A DNA stretch of 64,000 bases from Abelmoschus esculentus (Eukaryota > Streptophyta > Magnoliopsida > Malvales > Malvaceae). The notes below the pieces were generated by a model, which was given only the letters and a program-made list of their open reading frames with translations, made no database searches and was not told the origin of the DNA. Positions 24,801 through 37,264 of this stretch are shown piece by piece (the stretch's first letter is position 1; the number at the start of each line of letters is the position of its first letter). The stretch is taken from contig JAUCBN010000035.1 in NCBI GenBank assembly GCA_035048815.1, positions 15,016,501-15,080,500 of the forward strand, read 5' to 3'. A program made the position numbers and the translations under genes.

Positions 24801-27482
24801 ATCATTTCATACTATCTAGGATGATTTACATGCACAACCTGGCAGTAGACATAATGTCCCAGCTCACATACTTTGATGACACTAATCAATGAATGAATTT
24901 ATACAGTTTTCTTTATCTTTAGCATATTTTAAGTGCATTTAGGTGGTCATATCAGTTAGTATTCTATGAATTGCCAGTGGAGTTGAAAAAAAATCCACAA
25001 GCTCGCCTATTTTAAGGCTAAAAAATAAAATTAAGATCTCTAAACCTAGACCCCTTAATACTAAACCCTAAACTTTAAACTCTAAACCTTAAATTCTAAT
25101 CATACACCTTAAATTATATACCCTACCATTTAAACCCATAACAACCAAATCCTAACCCTAACCCCTAAAATAATCCACTTGTGGAAACTAAAGTTTCCAC
25201 TGGTGCATTGAATAGTTTCCCAAACTATATTTAAAGTTGAGCATAATTGAACACATATCTTATTGTTTTGTTTTTCTTATGTGCAGGCCTTAATTTAATT
25301 GCAAGATATTGTTTGAGGCCTTTATCCTTGGATGATGATGTATTTTAATTTTCCTTCTCTGTTAAATTTTACTCTGGCGTATAGATGGCTGCTTGTATGT
25401 CTTGAATGCATCTGATTTTTTAAAAATAATTTACAATATAGAGACACACACATGGAGATGCAATTATAAGCAATTTCCTTTTTCCATTTATACAGTTTTT
25501 TGTAGATTATTTGTTCAGGTATGCGAGTGTTTAGGCATATAACATGTTACATGTTTGTGCTTCTAATGCATGAATGAATTTCTCCAAAGTTACGTAAATT
25601 GTAACAATTTTCTTCTGTGTTTGTGTGCTTCATGCTTTCTATCTTTCTTGCAGGGTATGAGCGACCTGCTATCCCCAATTTTGTTTGTCATGCAGGATGA
25701 GTCTGAATCATTTTGGTGTTTTGTGGCACTGATGGAACGCCTTGGGCCCAATTTTAATCGTGATCAGAATGGCATGCACTCTCAGCTTTTTGCATTATCT
25801 AAGGTCTCACTTCCTCTCCCCTCTCTCTGTGTCTCAATTTGCATTATTATTATTATTACTATATTCTTATTATTATGTTCTTTTTCATCCTGTGTGGCTT
25901 ACTGAAATTTCATCCTTTGCTTTTGCATTGTTGTAAAATGCAATAGTAGTACTGATATCATATGGATCCAATCTCAATTTGTAAACTTAGAACTCAACCG
26001 GAGTTGGTGCGTCTTTTTGGAACACTTCTACATGATGTGATAGCTGGCCTTAAAAGTTAAAACCTATGTTTCATACTACAGCGAGGGATTGCATGTTTTA
26101 TTATACTAAGTCATCATCTTTCCCTTTCTTTTCTTTAGTTAACAACTACAATATAGAAACTAGTATAACATGACACCGTTGGTTTCTTGAGTCCCATGAT
26201 TAAAAGTCAAATGATGAAGCATCTTTTCGCAATGTCATCAAACTTATGTTTCTTCTTTGAGATCTTTGGATTTTAGTATTGTGTTTTGGGGAAGGAAACA
26301 ACATAAAATAGTTTATAAACTGCTGAACCACTCTTCCCCCGCCCATAAACAGCATAAAGAAGGTTTGTGTATTGTGACTTTATACATCTTATGAGTAATT
26401 TATAAACAGCTGAACCAAGTAATTCAATAATGAAAGGAGATTTTGGTCTCTGATTTTGAACTGTACTACTTTTGCAGCTGGTGGAGTTGTTAGACATCCC
26501 TTTGCATAACTATTTCAAGCAGAACGATTGCTTGAATTATTTCTTCTGTTTCCGCTGGATTCTGATACAGTTTAAAAGGTCAGACTCTTGGATAGTTCAT
26601 TCTTTTTCTTCCATGCTAACCTCCAATTAGGTTACTTTTTTCTTTAATAATGCACTGTACATAATTTCTTGCCGATGCATACTTGTATTGAATCGAACAT
26701 CTTGCAATGCTTCATCTGAAGTAGAATAGTTTGTGGTATAACTCTTACAATGTGGTCCAGAGCATAGGAAAGTGGGATGATGTAAGATAACGGATTTGCG
26801 AGGAAGTCGTAGAAGTAATGGAATATGTTAAACGACATTCTCCTTTACAAGCCTTATTTTCACCCAATTTCGGAGGACGTAGGGAGAGCGGAGAATACGA
26901 GAGTAGATGAGAAAGATTAACAATTTTGCAAATTTCTGTCATGAATTTCTCCTCTCTGTTGCTAGTCTCCATCCCTATTTTTTTAGAAATGCTGTTCTCC
27001 ATGTTGCACCACACCTTTTCCTCTGCACTCAAAATCCAACATGCAATTATGTATTTAAACACCCTTTAAATTTTCATTTCGTGTTGAACTTTCTTATGCA
27101 TGCACTTATGTATTACTGTGTTGTTACTGTGGCGTCAACTTATTTCCTATCCAGGGAATTTGAATACGAGAAAACAATGCGATTGTGGGAAGTATTGTGG
27201 ACGCATCATTTATCGGAGCATCTCCATCTGTATGTGTGTGTAGCTATCTTGAAGCGGTATCGAAGAAAAATAATCGGAGAGCAAATGGATTTCGACACCC
27301 TGTTGAAGTTCATAAATGAGTTAAGTGGGCAGATTGACCTTGATTCAACCCTCCGAGATGCAGAGGCTTTGTGTATATGCGGTGGCGAGAATGGAGCTGC
27401 CTGCATTCCACCCGGAACTCCACCCTCGATGCCGGTTGATGATGGTTCGTTCTATAACCAGCAAGATGATGATGCAGTGTAA
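18594..27482 (+). CDS. TBC-domain Rab GTPase-activating protein
   Basis: RabGAP of the TBC1D15/GYP7 type, speeding GTP hydrolysis on Rab proteins in membrane traffic. Exons: 18594-18656, 18861-19034, 19318-19369, 19458-19565, 20764-20848, 21483-21537, 21915-22301, 22773-22832, 23109-23207, 23297-23407, 24208-24279, 24392-24508, 25654-25803, 26478-26578, 27155-27482. All junctions are GT..AG and in phase, giving 653 residues. Residues about 30-180 form the N-terminal Rab-binding region; 180-310 is a Ser-rich linker; the TBC domain spans about 335-590. The arginine finger (I418..D421..R424) and glutamine finger (Y459-C-Q461) are both intact, so it should be active. The tail is acidic. The closest Arabidopsis match I recall is At5g52580. 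The start was chosen because it opens the phase-consistent first exon. The Rab substrate cannot be told. Confidence 0.93.
18784..18823. repeat. Microsatellite (TATATC)n/(TA)n in intron 1
   Basis: A compound run of TATATC units followed by TA dinucleotides in the first intron of the TBC gene. Probably length-polymorphic. Confidence 0.8.
21681..21845 (+). repeat. Three tandem 55-base repeats in TBC intron 6
   Basis: Units start TATCATAGTTTTATAGAGGA at 21681, 21736 and 21791. Units 2 and 3 are closer to each other than to unit 1, suggesting two successive duplications. Confidence 0.9.
22360..22758 (+). repeat. 45-base direct repeats flanking a Stowaway MITE
   Basis: A stretch of about 45 bases starting TCTGAAAACAGATTTGGCAT occurs at 22360-22404 and 22714-22758 with few differences. 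The Stowaway element lies between. The second copy runs into the 3' splice region of intron 7. Confidence 0.85.
22419..22676. mobile_element. Stowaway MITE (Tc1/mariner) in TBC intron 7
   Basis: The ends are CTCCCTCCGTCCC and its reverse complement GGGACGGAGGGAG, the Stowaway signature, with TA target duplications at 22417-22418 and 22677-22678. It is 258 bases long and non-coding. Its position deep in an intron leaves splice sites untouched. Confidence 0.95.
23561..23832 (+). repeat. Tandem duplication, period 136, in TBC intron 10
   Basis: The unit starting AATGCTGCATGG is present at 23561-23696 and 23697-23832, nearly identical, so the duplication is recent. It lies wholly within the intron between the exons ending 23407 and starting 24208. 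Confidence 0.92.
25040..25170. repeat. Degenerate telomere-like CCCTAAA stretch in TBC intron 12
   Basis: Variants of AAACCCTAA/AAACTCTAAACCTT are scattered through about 130 bases. Too degenerate for a true interstitial telomere array. Confidence 0.45.
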
Positions 27483-30052
27483 GTTTCATTCTACTTTTCT
27501 TTTCTTCCCCATAAAACATTATTTCTAGTGTATTGGATGGATGACTGATGTATGCATGTATAATATGTTTTTTCCTATGCGGTACGTTGCATGTTTTACA
27601 TAAAGCAGTCTGTGATTTATTTTCCTCATCTTTTTTTATAAATAGATAAATATTTATATTTTTAAAATAAATGTTGAGATTCGAATCTATATAAGATTAT
27701 ATAACATAAACATACTTTTTCTACTTGACCAATTGTTAACATATAGAGTAACATTATGTTCCCTGTTAACTAAAAATTTGAATATAATGAGAGATGATTC
27801 CAATAGTTTTGAGATTTCAAATTTAAATTTTAATATATTTGGGATACTAATCATTGTCATATTTAGGGATAGACATTTTACCCGGCCTGATTGGGTTGGA
27901 TTTTTATGAAAAAATTGGTTTGGGTAGATTGGATGATTTTTTAAAGTGGTATCGGATCGAATTTAAGGTGTAAAATATTTGATCCGACTCAAGACTAAAT
28001 ATATAATTTTTTATAATTTTTTAGAGATATTTATAATAATGGTTCTTTATTTATATATTTTTTATAATTAGATCCTTAAAATTATTTTTTTTTTTATAAT
28101 TTAGTCTTTAAAATTATATTTTATAATTAAGTCTTTGAATTTTTTTTTGCAATTTAATCCTAAATTTATTTATTTCTATAGGTTGTGTTGGAGTCAGATT
28201 TAGGGTATTTATTTTCGGGACGGGTCGGGTTAAATTTTTTAAAAATTATTTGGGTCAGAATCGAGTTTAGGGTATTTGTGTTTGGGTCGGGTTTGTGCTA
28301 TACTCCAAAGCTCACGCGAATTTATCTAAAAAAGCAATTAACGTGAGTCTAGTAAGAGAAGATATTAAATTCTTTTAATAAAATCATATATTTAAATTTT
28401 AATATTATATTTAAAATAAATTGAAATTAGAAAAATCGTCTTATAATATTTTTTATTTAAAATAGTTTAATAAATAAATTAAATATAAGTGATTATAAAA
28501 TATTAAATAAAAAAACAATTACAGTGACAAACAAAAACTAAATAAAGAAATAAAAAACTTGATATGAGTACGGTGGCAAGTGAGGATAAAACTAAGAATG
28601 CTTATTGAGTTGAATAATTCGTAATTAAAATTTGATCAATGTTGGATTTGAGATTTCAGTGAATTGAGTTGAATAAGGTTTACTCTGATTTGATAATTTT
28701 GTGAGTAATTTATTCATAAAATGTTTAGTTTTAAATTTTTAAAATATTTTGTATTTTTTGAGAATTCAAAAAAAATTGATTAAGTAGAGAGATTATATTT
28801 TTAAGATAATTCTCGGGATTCAAACACATATATGATCAGATAATATGAATATTCTTGATCATTCAATCAATCAATAGATTTTTAAGAATTCAAAAATCTA
28901 ATTGGGTTAATACGAAATAAAATTATAATAATTAATCTTTTTATTAAAATTTTTCCTTTTTAAAAAGTTAAAAAAAAAGTCTTCGATTCATATATAAAAA
29001 ATATTATTGAAAGTTAAAAATTAAAATCTAAAAATCCCAAACGCATTCTCTCTTTGTTGTTTATCAAAGATTATTAAGAAACTAAAAAGAGTTTCACACT
29101 CGAATATCGACTATATTTTTAACTCGATTATGACATGTTCGTTTAATTTTTTCATCATTTTTATTTCTTCTTCTGAATTTGTATGTTTATATTAAGTTCT
29201 AATAGTATCATTAGATTTTACTTATACCTAAAAAATAATATAAAAATTTTAGTGAGCTTAATGAGTAATGAGTCGAGTCAAGCAACAATATTTTTTAACG
29301 ATCACAAATCGAACACTATTTAATTCGTAATGACTCGCTTGATACACTCCTAGATGAAATGAAAGATCCCTTAATCAATGTTAGGATTGGAAAGATCTCC
29401 TCATAATGCGATTTATAATATTTGATTTCAATTAGTCAATTAATAGATCGAACACAAGTGATTTATTAAAAAAAAATGATAGTCATATCCGCCCAAAATT
29501 TAAACCTTTTGACCTGACTCATTTAATAATATTTTATCAATGATCTAAACCAAAATAATGAAAACATAATCCAATCTCGATACGACCCAAAAATTTTATT
29601 AAAAAATCTAAATAAAATTCATATGCCCATAAAATAATAAACTATTAAATATAAAATATAATAAATATATATTACTTTGGATCTAAGTAAAAGAACTTCA
29701 ACAAAAACTCGAACTTGCCTCTACCAAAACCCTTTTTTTTATAAAAAAAAAATTATCCTTATTAAACGTGACCCAATAGAGGCGAATTATTTTATCATCC
29801 CTACACATATTATAATGATTTTTGGGATTAGAATCTAATTTATATTTCATTTTTATCAATAGGTATGATTTTATTAGAGTAAAATTCATAAAAAAGAATT
29901 ATCATATTTTTCGTTAAAAAAAATTCTAAACGAATAGAAAATAATCATGATAATTTATAGATGGCAAAACCCCAATTTATTTTTCATTATTTTCTTATAC
30001 ATATTTTTTTTTTAATTTTTAAAGCATTCTTACCATCCAGTCCACACGCTAT
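27483..30052. other. 3' flank of TBC gene and AT-rich intergenic DNA
   Basis: The first about 150 bases are probably the 3' untranslated region. A worn hAT-like repeat spans about 27865-28310, starting TAGGGATAGACATTTTACCC and ending in GGGTCGGGTT-rich sequence. The rest is low-complexity A/T with no recognised exon. Confidence 0.4.
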
Positions 30053-30560
30053 TAGGGGTGTTTAAAAATATCCGATTCGATCGATCCGAACTAATTATCT
30101 ATTGATCTGATCTAAAAATTCGGATATCTGATCCGATTTTTATTTTTGGATCGGATATCTGATTTGATTTTAAATCTTTTAGACCAGATACGGATCACAA
30201 TATTTCAAGTTTCGGATTATCCAAAAAAACAAAAATTAAAATTTTTATTAATATTAATCTTGTTCTATTTAACAATTTAGTACTTGTTATGTTTTAAAAA
30301 AATTAAATTAAAACCTTTATAATTGTGAATCTTATTGTATTTAGTAATTTGTTGTTTATTATATTTAAAATTTTTATAAATACAACCTTCAAATTTGAAA
30401 AATTAATATATCAAATTATATTTTTGGAAAATCGGATATCCGACTATCTAATATCCGAATATGCGGATATCCGCTTTTTCCGGATCGAGTACAGATCACT
30501 ATATCAGTAATCTAAAAATTTGAGTATTCAAAAAAGTTAAATTCGATCTGATATCCGACA
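30053..30560. mobile_element. hAT-like MITE, right end lost
   Basis: It begins TAGGGGTGTTTAAAAATATC and continues with many ATCCGAT/GGATATC phrases, as in the elements at 18035 and 56754. The matching right terminus was not found, so the 3' limit is where the ATCCGA-type sequence stops. Confidence 0.5.
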
Positions 30561-30918
30561 ATAATCATAAAGTTATAAACTATGAACAATAGCATTGACA
30601 TTAGTGTCCAACCAAGGACAATGTGGCAGGCAATTTCCTAGACAACATTCTTTTACCATCTCTTGCTTTTGTCTTAGTCCACCAGTTTGGACTCTTGCTC
30701 TGGCCTTGTGTTGACTACAGCTTTTCACTTCTAACCATTAAGAGTAGAGATATTTAAGAAATTTGAGGAATACTTTAATTTAAAAAATTTATTTTCGAAT
30801 ATAGGTGATCCTCAATTATATTTTGAATTTTAGGTCAGTTTTTATAGAACATGTAAGAAGATAATGTTTTCCCTTAAGATTTGTCATTTCCAGGAGATGT
30901 CCTCCTTTCAAGTCGTTA
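30561..30918. other. Spacer, no gene seen
   Basis: A slightly GC-richer stretch near 30590-30760 (for example GGACAATGTGGCAGGC) but no exon or repeat was recognised. Confidence 0.35.
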
Positions 30919-30926
30919 TTTGCAGG

Positions 30927-31428
30927 CAGGGGTGAGTATTCAATCGAGTTGAGTTGAGTCAAAAAAATTTGAGTTATTCGAGTTAGCGAGTTATATTTTA
31001 CGATTTAAACTTTATTTGAATTTTTTTTGGGTTTGAGTCGAGTTTAAGAAATTCGAGTCGAGTTTTCGAGTTCTTATAAATATTTAATTATAATTATTTA
31101 TCATGTTATAGTATGATTTGATTCCAATTTAAACAACTTTCTCTAATCATATAAGATATATTTTTTTTTTCTAAAATTTCTTTATATTTTTATATATCAA
31201 TGTATATATCATAAAAAATGATAGACTCATCTCAAACTTAAAAAATAATCATTTAATTACTAAAAATTTCGAGTTATTCGAATTTTTATTTTACAACTCA
31301 AACTTTATTTGAAATTTTTTCGAGTCGAGTCTATAAAATTTCGAGTCAAGTCAAAACGAGTCGAGTATCTTCGCCTCGAATCAAGTCAAGTTATTCGATT
31401 TTTTCGAATTAAATTTTACTCATCCCTA
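30927..31428. mobile_element. hAT MITE with 8-base duplication
   Basis: Ends CAGGGGTGAGTA and TACTCATCCCTA are inverted; the target duplication TTTGCAGG is perfect at 30919-30926 and 31429-31436. The 502-base interior is made of GAGTTATTCGAG/CTCGAATAACTC-like phrases. Worn relatives occur near 33370-34165, 36535-36825, 44935-45125 and 59600-60110. Confidence 0.9.
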
Positions 31429-31436
31429 TTTGCAGG

Positions 31437-33863
31437 TGATGTTCTCGTACCTATATTATAGTTTTTAGCCTAAAATACAAAATAAATTTCAAAACACCTT
31501 ATTTTCTCAATTAAAACCATAAAAGTGGTTGACACCGAACCATAAAAGGTGAAAAAGAATTGCGGTGATCGATGGTGATTTACTTTAGTTAATTTTAACA
31601 AAAATCTTAAATAATACGATAGTTAAAAATCTTAAGAGGACCATAATAATATCATAAAATTTTGAGGGTAAAATATGATATATTTTTTTCAATTGAAGTA
31701 ATTTGAAATTTTATGATTTCTCAAGGGACTATAGTGTAAGTTTTCCCACTTTAGAGATGACATGTTAACTTACCTACACAATATATGGAAATTACTTATT
31801 TGGTATCTTTAATCTTACCTTAATCAAACAAATCATGATTGGACATTTGATGTAATAAAAAATAATTTACGCACCAAATCATTTATTTATTTACGTGCAT
31901 GAATACAACTAATAATCTTTAAAAAAAACATAGTTTTATTTCCTTTTTAGTAAAGTAGAGAAAATAATATTTATATATTGTTTTATTCAATTTTTAGAGT
32001 TTATTTTACTCATTTAAATCGACTTATATCAAATATTTAATTTTAGTTAGTAAGTTTTTAGTATTTTATTTTACATATAAAGACTTGAATTTAAGATTTA
32101 TTTAAGCAATAATAAACTGTTTATCACTTAGATCAGTCTCAATAAAAAATTACTCTTAAAAAGTGATTTTTAAAATGTATTTTTAGATAACTTGATTTAA
32201 ATAAGAGTTTTTGGTATTATTATCAAAAAAATATTTTTAAGTAGATTAAATGTTTATTTTAAATATTTTTTAAAAAATATATTACCTTTTTCAGATTGTC
32301 TATTATTATCTTTCTAAAAATCAATTTTTTAAAGTTTTATTATAATTATATTTAATATTTTAAATAATTAATTTTTATAAAATACGTATTTAAAAAACTT
32401 TTTGATCAGGTTTTTAAAATCTATTTTTTATGTTTTTATTAATATAAAATCTAAATAATTATGCGTTGTAGTTGAAAAAAATTGATAAAACATTAATAAT
32501 AGATATTTTTTTGTAAAAACAGGGAGAATAAAATGATTGATGATATAAACGAAGATAAATAAATAATTTTATTTAAAAATATATTTAAAAAAACTAAAAA
32601 TTAAAAGTTTCGAATTTTGAAAAGTATTTTTTAAAATACTCTGAAAAAATTTTAGTAAAGTAGAGAAAATATTTTCAAGATCATTTTGATCTAAAAATAT
32701 TTTAAAAAATATTAAAAATAAAACTTAAATAATTTAATGTTCTATCTTACTATATCAATTAATTATTAATTATAAAATTTAATTTTTATCTTACCATATT
32801 ATATTTAAAACTATATTATTTTATTTGAAACCACACCGAATTTATGAAGAGGGTCCTCTCATGTGATTCTAATTTCTTTTCTTTTTCTTTTTAAAAAATA
32901 CGTTGCGTCGCATTGAATTGACAGGAGCTTGTTTTTCTTTTCGTTAGAGAAATCGATGTGATTTTGAGAGACAAAGAGATATTCAGACAAAATTCAAAAT
33001 CTCTCATCTCGCGATATAATCGATTATTAAAATATCATTGAGGAAAGAAATTGTATCGTTGATTTAACGCTAGAATTAATTTTTTTACGATTCTTCTAGA
33101 ATTGACGAAAAACATCTCAGTTGATTAGAGATTCGTGTTAATAAAATATTAAAAGTAAAATATTTAAAACAATAAGAAAAAATTAAAAAATATATTTATT
33201 AGGAATATTCAAATGTGCGTAATTTTATTAAAAAATCTATTTATAAATATAAAAAAATATATGATATATAAATTTTAAATTAATAAAGATAATATTTTTA
33301 TTATCAAAATAAATTAAATCTATTGAATAATTTTTTCATGTTAAATATTTATATAATATTTATTTATTTTTCCGTTCAACTTGTTTGGGTAAGTAAAACT
33401 CGATTCGACTAAAAGAATAATTTTTTAATTTTAAATTATTCGAGTAAAATCAAATAATTCAAAAGAATTTCGATTTCGAATTGAGTTCAAAATTTTAAAG
33501 TTCAAGTTACTCAAAAAATCGAATAACTCAAAAATTTTTAGGATCTAATTACACATTTAATCCTGTAGTTTTATTTTTAGTTTTATTTTAATATCTTCTC
33601 TTTTTTATTTTCTTTACATTTTATTTTTTTCTTTATAATATGATTGCTTTCCATATTTATTTTTTATTTTATTTAATATAATTTATTTATATTTTTATAT
33701 TATTTTAATTATATTAATTATTTTATATTTTTAATTTATGAATTTATATTATTATATTTAATTTATTATTATTTTTATTTCGCTTTAGCCTTTTCTAGAT
33801 AAGAAAAAAGTTTTTAGCGAGGCTCGTAATTTAATAAAATGACATTCATACTTAAGGTATTTG

Positions 33864-33907
<44 letters not shown>

Positions 33908-34495
33908 TCAAAATCTTATTTATACATGTAAAAAATAATATGAAAAATATATATCTATATATAAAGAGAGAGTTATTTAAATTAAAATCAAAATATATTA
34001 TAGTATTATAAATAGTACAATTAGATTTATACATAAACTCGAACTCGTTAAAACTGACGCGAATTGAAAATTTTTCAAAAAAATCAAATTATAAAATATA
34101 TTGATTCAACTCGAATAACACAAAAATTTTTGACTCGACTCGCTCGAACATTCACCCTACAACTTATTTTTTTCAAACAAGTCCATGTACCCTCTAGAAA
34201 CTTCTCTCACGCGCTCGAGTATGATAATGTATATTTCCCGTACTCGCTCTTCATGTGTGCTGCGTCTCTTATTTGGATAACTTTTTCAGAGTTCAACAAC
34301 CAAAAAACTACACGTATATTTCAGCCATTTAAAAAATCAATTTTTATTTAATAAAAATATAATTAATAAAATATATTATAATTTTAAAATTTGAAAGGCA
34401 CATGTTGGATAATTTTTCTTATTCTTTACCTTTTCATTTTCTTGGCAAAACGTTTAACCAACCGTATGCAAGAGAGTATTGGATTAAAATATTAA
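31437..34495. other. AT-rich repeat-derived intergenic DNA
   Basis: No gene seen. About 33370-34165 resembles a decayed member of the GAGTTATTCGAG MITE family, ending GAACATTCACCCTA. About 32150-32700 has several TTTTTAAAAATAT-like inverted phrases. Confidence 0.4.
33864..33907. repeat. (TAA)n microsatellite
   Basis: About 14 uninterrupted TAA/ATA units, likely polymorphic. An apparent tyrosine-rich reading frame over it is an artefact of the repeat. Confidence 0.95.
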
Positions 34496-34735
34496 GGGTA
34501 AACTAATTCAGTGACCACCCAATTAATTAGTGATATCTATTTTGATCGTCTAACTAAAGAATTCGTCAACAGGTCACTTAATTTTGAAATCCTACCTATT
34601 TGAGTCGACATGACAATTAAATAAAATCTATATAAAATCTATATAATTACACATTTAATCCATGTATAATAAATTTTATTAATTAATTTTTTGTATTTAT
34701 TAATAAGAGGAAGAAATAAAATTTTCAAATATGAG

Positions 34736-34803
34736 AAAGATAAAATTTGAACCCTTAACCTTCAAGGTTAAAAGCTAACGCCTAAACCACTAAGTTAAAG
34801 CCA
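34736..34803 (-). repeat. tRNA-like sequence
   Basis: On the minus strand it has an A-box-like TTAACTTAGTGGTTTAGG and a B-box-like GGTTCAAATTTTA, worn compared with those at 11797 and 12546. Its position in the element corresponds to the copy at 11797. Confidence 0.45.
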
Positions 34804-34855
34804 ATTTTATAATATCATTCACAACGCATTTTATTTAATGATTATTTTATTGGGT

Positions 34856-35425
34856 ATCACATTAAAGAGTATAAAATGGAATTAACGGGATTTAAAATCG
34901 ATTGATATTCGAATTAAAATATTTAAATATTTAAAATAAAATAATTGTGTATTTAACATTCAAATCAAATTTATTAGATATTATAATTCGAATATTAAAT
35001 ATTCGTATATTATGATTTAATATTTTAAATATTCGTTAATTTAATATTCAAATTAAATTTATTAGATATTTAATATAAAAATGTTAAATAATAATTAAAA
35101 TAATAGATAAAATATTCAAATTTAATTCGAATATTTAAAACATTAAATTTAAATTTTGTATAATAAATATCTAATAAATTTGATTCGAATATTAAATTAA
35201 CGAATATTTAAAATATTAAAATATTAAATCATAATATATGAATATTTAATATTCCAATTAAAATATTCATATATTTTAATATTTGAATCAAAATATTTAA
35301 TAAATTTGATTTGAATGTTAAATACACAATTATTTTATTTTAAATATTAAATATTTAAATATTTTAATTTAAATATCAATCGATTTTAAATCTCGTTAAT
35401 TTCATTTTTTACTCTTTAATGTGAT
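34856..35425. repeat. About 570-base palindrome (long hairpin)
   Basis: The outer arms are nearly identical inverted copies: ATCACATTAAAGAGTA at the left and its complement TACTCTTTAATGTGAT (with one small difference) at the right. Further in, AACGGGATTTAAAATCGATT pairs with its counterpart, and so on to a short loop near 35085-35150. Each arm is about 250 bases. A transcript would form a long double-stranded RNA. Confidence 0.88.
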
Positions 35426-35555
35426 TCTCAGCAAAAGAATCCTTTACAATTAAATAATTGGTAAATTTCCATATATAATAATAGGATTTTTCTGAAAATA
35501 TGGTATTTGTTAGATTATTTTTACATTTATAATATTTATTACGGTAAAAATAAAA

Positions 35556-36319
35556 GGTATAAAGATAATTTTAACCCTTAGCGTTTATATTTTTTGTCGT
35601 TTTGGCCTTTATCTTTTTTTATATATATAAATTTAGCCCTTGACTTATATCTTTTGGAAAATTAGCTTATTTTTTAACTACTATAATAACTGGACCGTTA
35701 AAAATCTAACAATGTTGATATGTCATATGGATATGATAATATATTTTAAATGACATTGCATAACCTATCAAATACATATATATATATATATGAAATATAA
35801 TTTTATTCTAATATAAAATAATTAAAATTCAAGTAAAATTTTAAAAATTAATTAATTCTAAAATAAAAGAGTATTAAACATTCTCACCCTAACTATGATA
35901 CAATCAAAGTCCCATCTTAAAAAAATTTGAACACAGTTCAAAATTAATTAATTTTTTAGGTAGAATTTTAATTCTATCGTAGTTAGGGTTAAGAATGTTT
36001 AATAGTATTTTATTTTAGAATTAATTATTTTTTAATATTTTATTTAAATTTTAATTATTTTATATTTTATATTAGAATAAAATTATATTATATTATATAT
36101 ATATTTGATAGGTTAGATGTCATGTTATTTTAAAATATATTATCATATGCATATAAGATGTCATCATTGTTAGATTTTTAACGGTTCATTTATCATGGTG
36201 TTAAAAAATAAGCTATTTGTCAAAAAGATATAGATTAAGGGTTAAATTTATCCTAAAAAAGAATAAGGGCCAAAACGACAAAAATTATAAACGTTAAGGG
36301 TTAAAATTATATTTATGCC
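35556..36319. mobile_element. Mutator-like foldback element, copy A
   Basis: 764 bases, flanked by a perfect 9-base duplication AAAATAAAA (35547-35555 and 36320-36328). The ends GGTATAAAGATAATTTTAAC and GGCATAAATATAATTTTAAC (right end read inward) start very long inverted repeats that cover almost the whole element. Non-coding. Same family as 37913-44068 and 56361-57594. Confidence 0.92.
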
Positions 36320-36328
36320 AAAATAAAA

Positions 36329-37264
36329 TTAATATTTTGATTTTATTGTTCATCTACTATTTATTCTATTTTTTAATAAATATTTTAAATATGGTGGGAA
36401 AGATTTTTAACTTCAGTATAAAATACTGTTTAAAATCAATATATATACCATTCAATTTTATATATTTTTTATAAAATAATTTTTTAATAATAAAGAATTT
36501 ATTTTTAAGTTCGAGACGAATATTTTAAATTTTTATAATATATATTGATATATAAAAATATAAAAAAATATATTCATATACAAAGAAATATATATGTATC
36601 TTATATGATTAGAGAAAATCATTTATATTAGAATCAAATCGTACTATAATATGATAAATAATTATGATTAAATTTTTAGAGAAACTCGAAAACTCGACTT
36701 GAATTTCTTAAACTCAAATCAAATCGAAAAAATTTTAAATAAAATTTGAGTTCTAAAATATAATTCGTCAACTCAAATAACTCAATTTTTTTTTACTATT
36801 CGACTTGATCGAATATTCACCCTTATATATACCATTTTATTCTAACAAATCGATAGAAAATCATTTTGACTCCACATTTAATGTAAAATCAATAATTTTG
36901 GAAATAATCTAACAAATGTCATATTTTAGGGAAAAAATCGACAGCCATATTGCTGTTATTTTCCCTTAAATAATTAATTTAGGATAGTTATTGGGAGATT
37001 AAATACATATTTTTTTTTTATAAAACTGAGAGAATCAGTCTGTCGATTGCCTAATTAAAAAATTCTCTTAAATCTAAATAAAGGGAAAAGAACATACGTT
37101 ATAAAAATGATAAAAAAATACCTAAATAAACATTAAAGACCCAGACGATCACACCCACATTAGGTAACAAGTCATTATGAACCAAAGTCAAAACTGCATC
37201 CGGTGAAAACATAAAAAATACAAGATAACAAGTTCAGCTCTCCAAAGAAAGAAACATCATAAGA
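36329..37264. other. AT-rich DNA with decayed MITE
   Basis: About 36535-36825 is a worn GAGTTATTCGAG-family hAT MITE whose right end reads GAATATTCACCCTTA. The remainder has no recognised exon; 37140-37264 adjoins the RNase H relic. Confidence 0.45.

Larger units (their letters stand above)
34496..35430. mobile_element. Truncated Mutator-like element, relative of 11372-13038
   Basis: The left terminus GGGTAAACTAATTCAGTGAC, followed by CCACCCAATTAATTAG, matches the ends of the element at 11372. Inside follow a minus-strand tRNA-like sequence and a long AT palindrome, the same order as in the complete copy. No right terminus or target duplication was found, so the 3' limit is set at the palindrome's end. 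Confidence 0.65.

Noticed and set aside
25040..25170. Interstitial telomere array
   Set aside because: Only scattered variants of CCCTAAA, no run of exact repeats.
26907..27482. 191-codon frame as one long last exon of the TBC gene
   Set aside because: Only 27155-27482 continues the TBC protein in phase after a good acceptor; the first part is intron read-through.
33852..34034. Tyrosine-rich 60-residue frame
   Set aside because: Produced entirely by the TAA microsatellite on the opposite strand.
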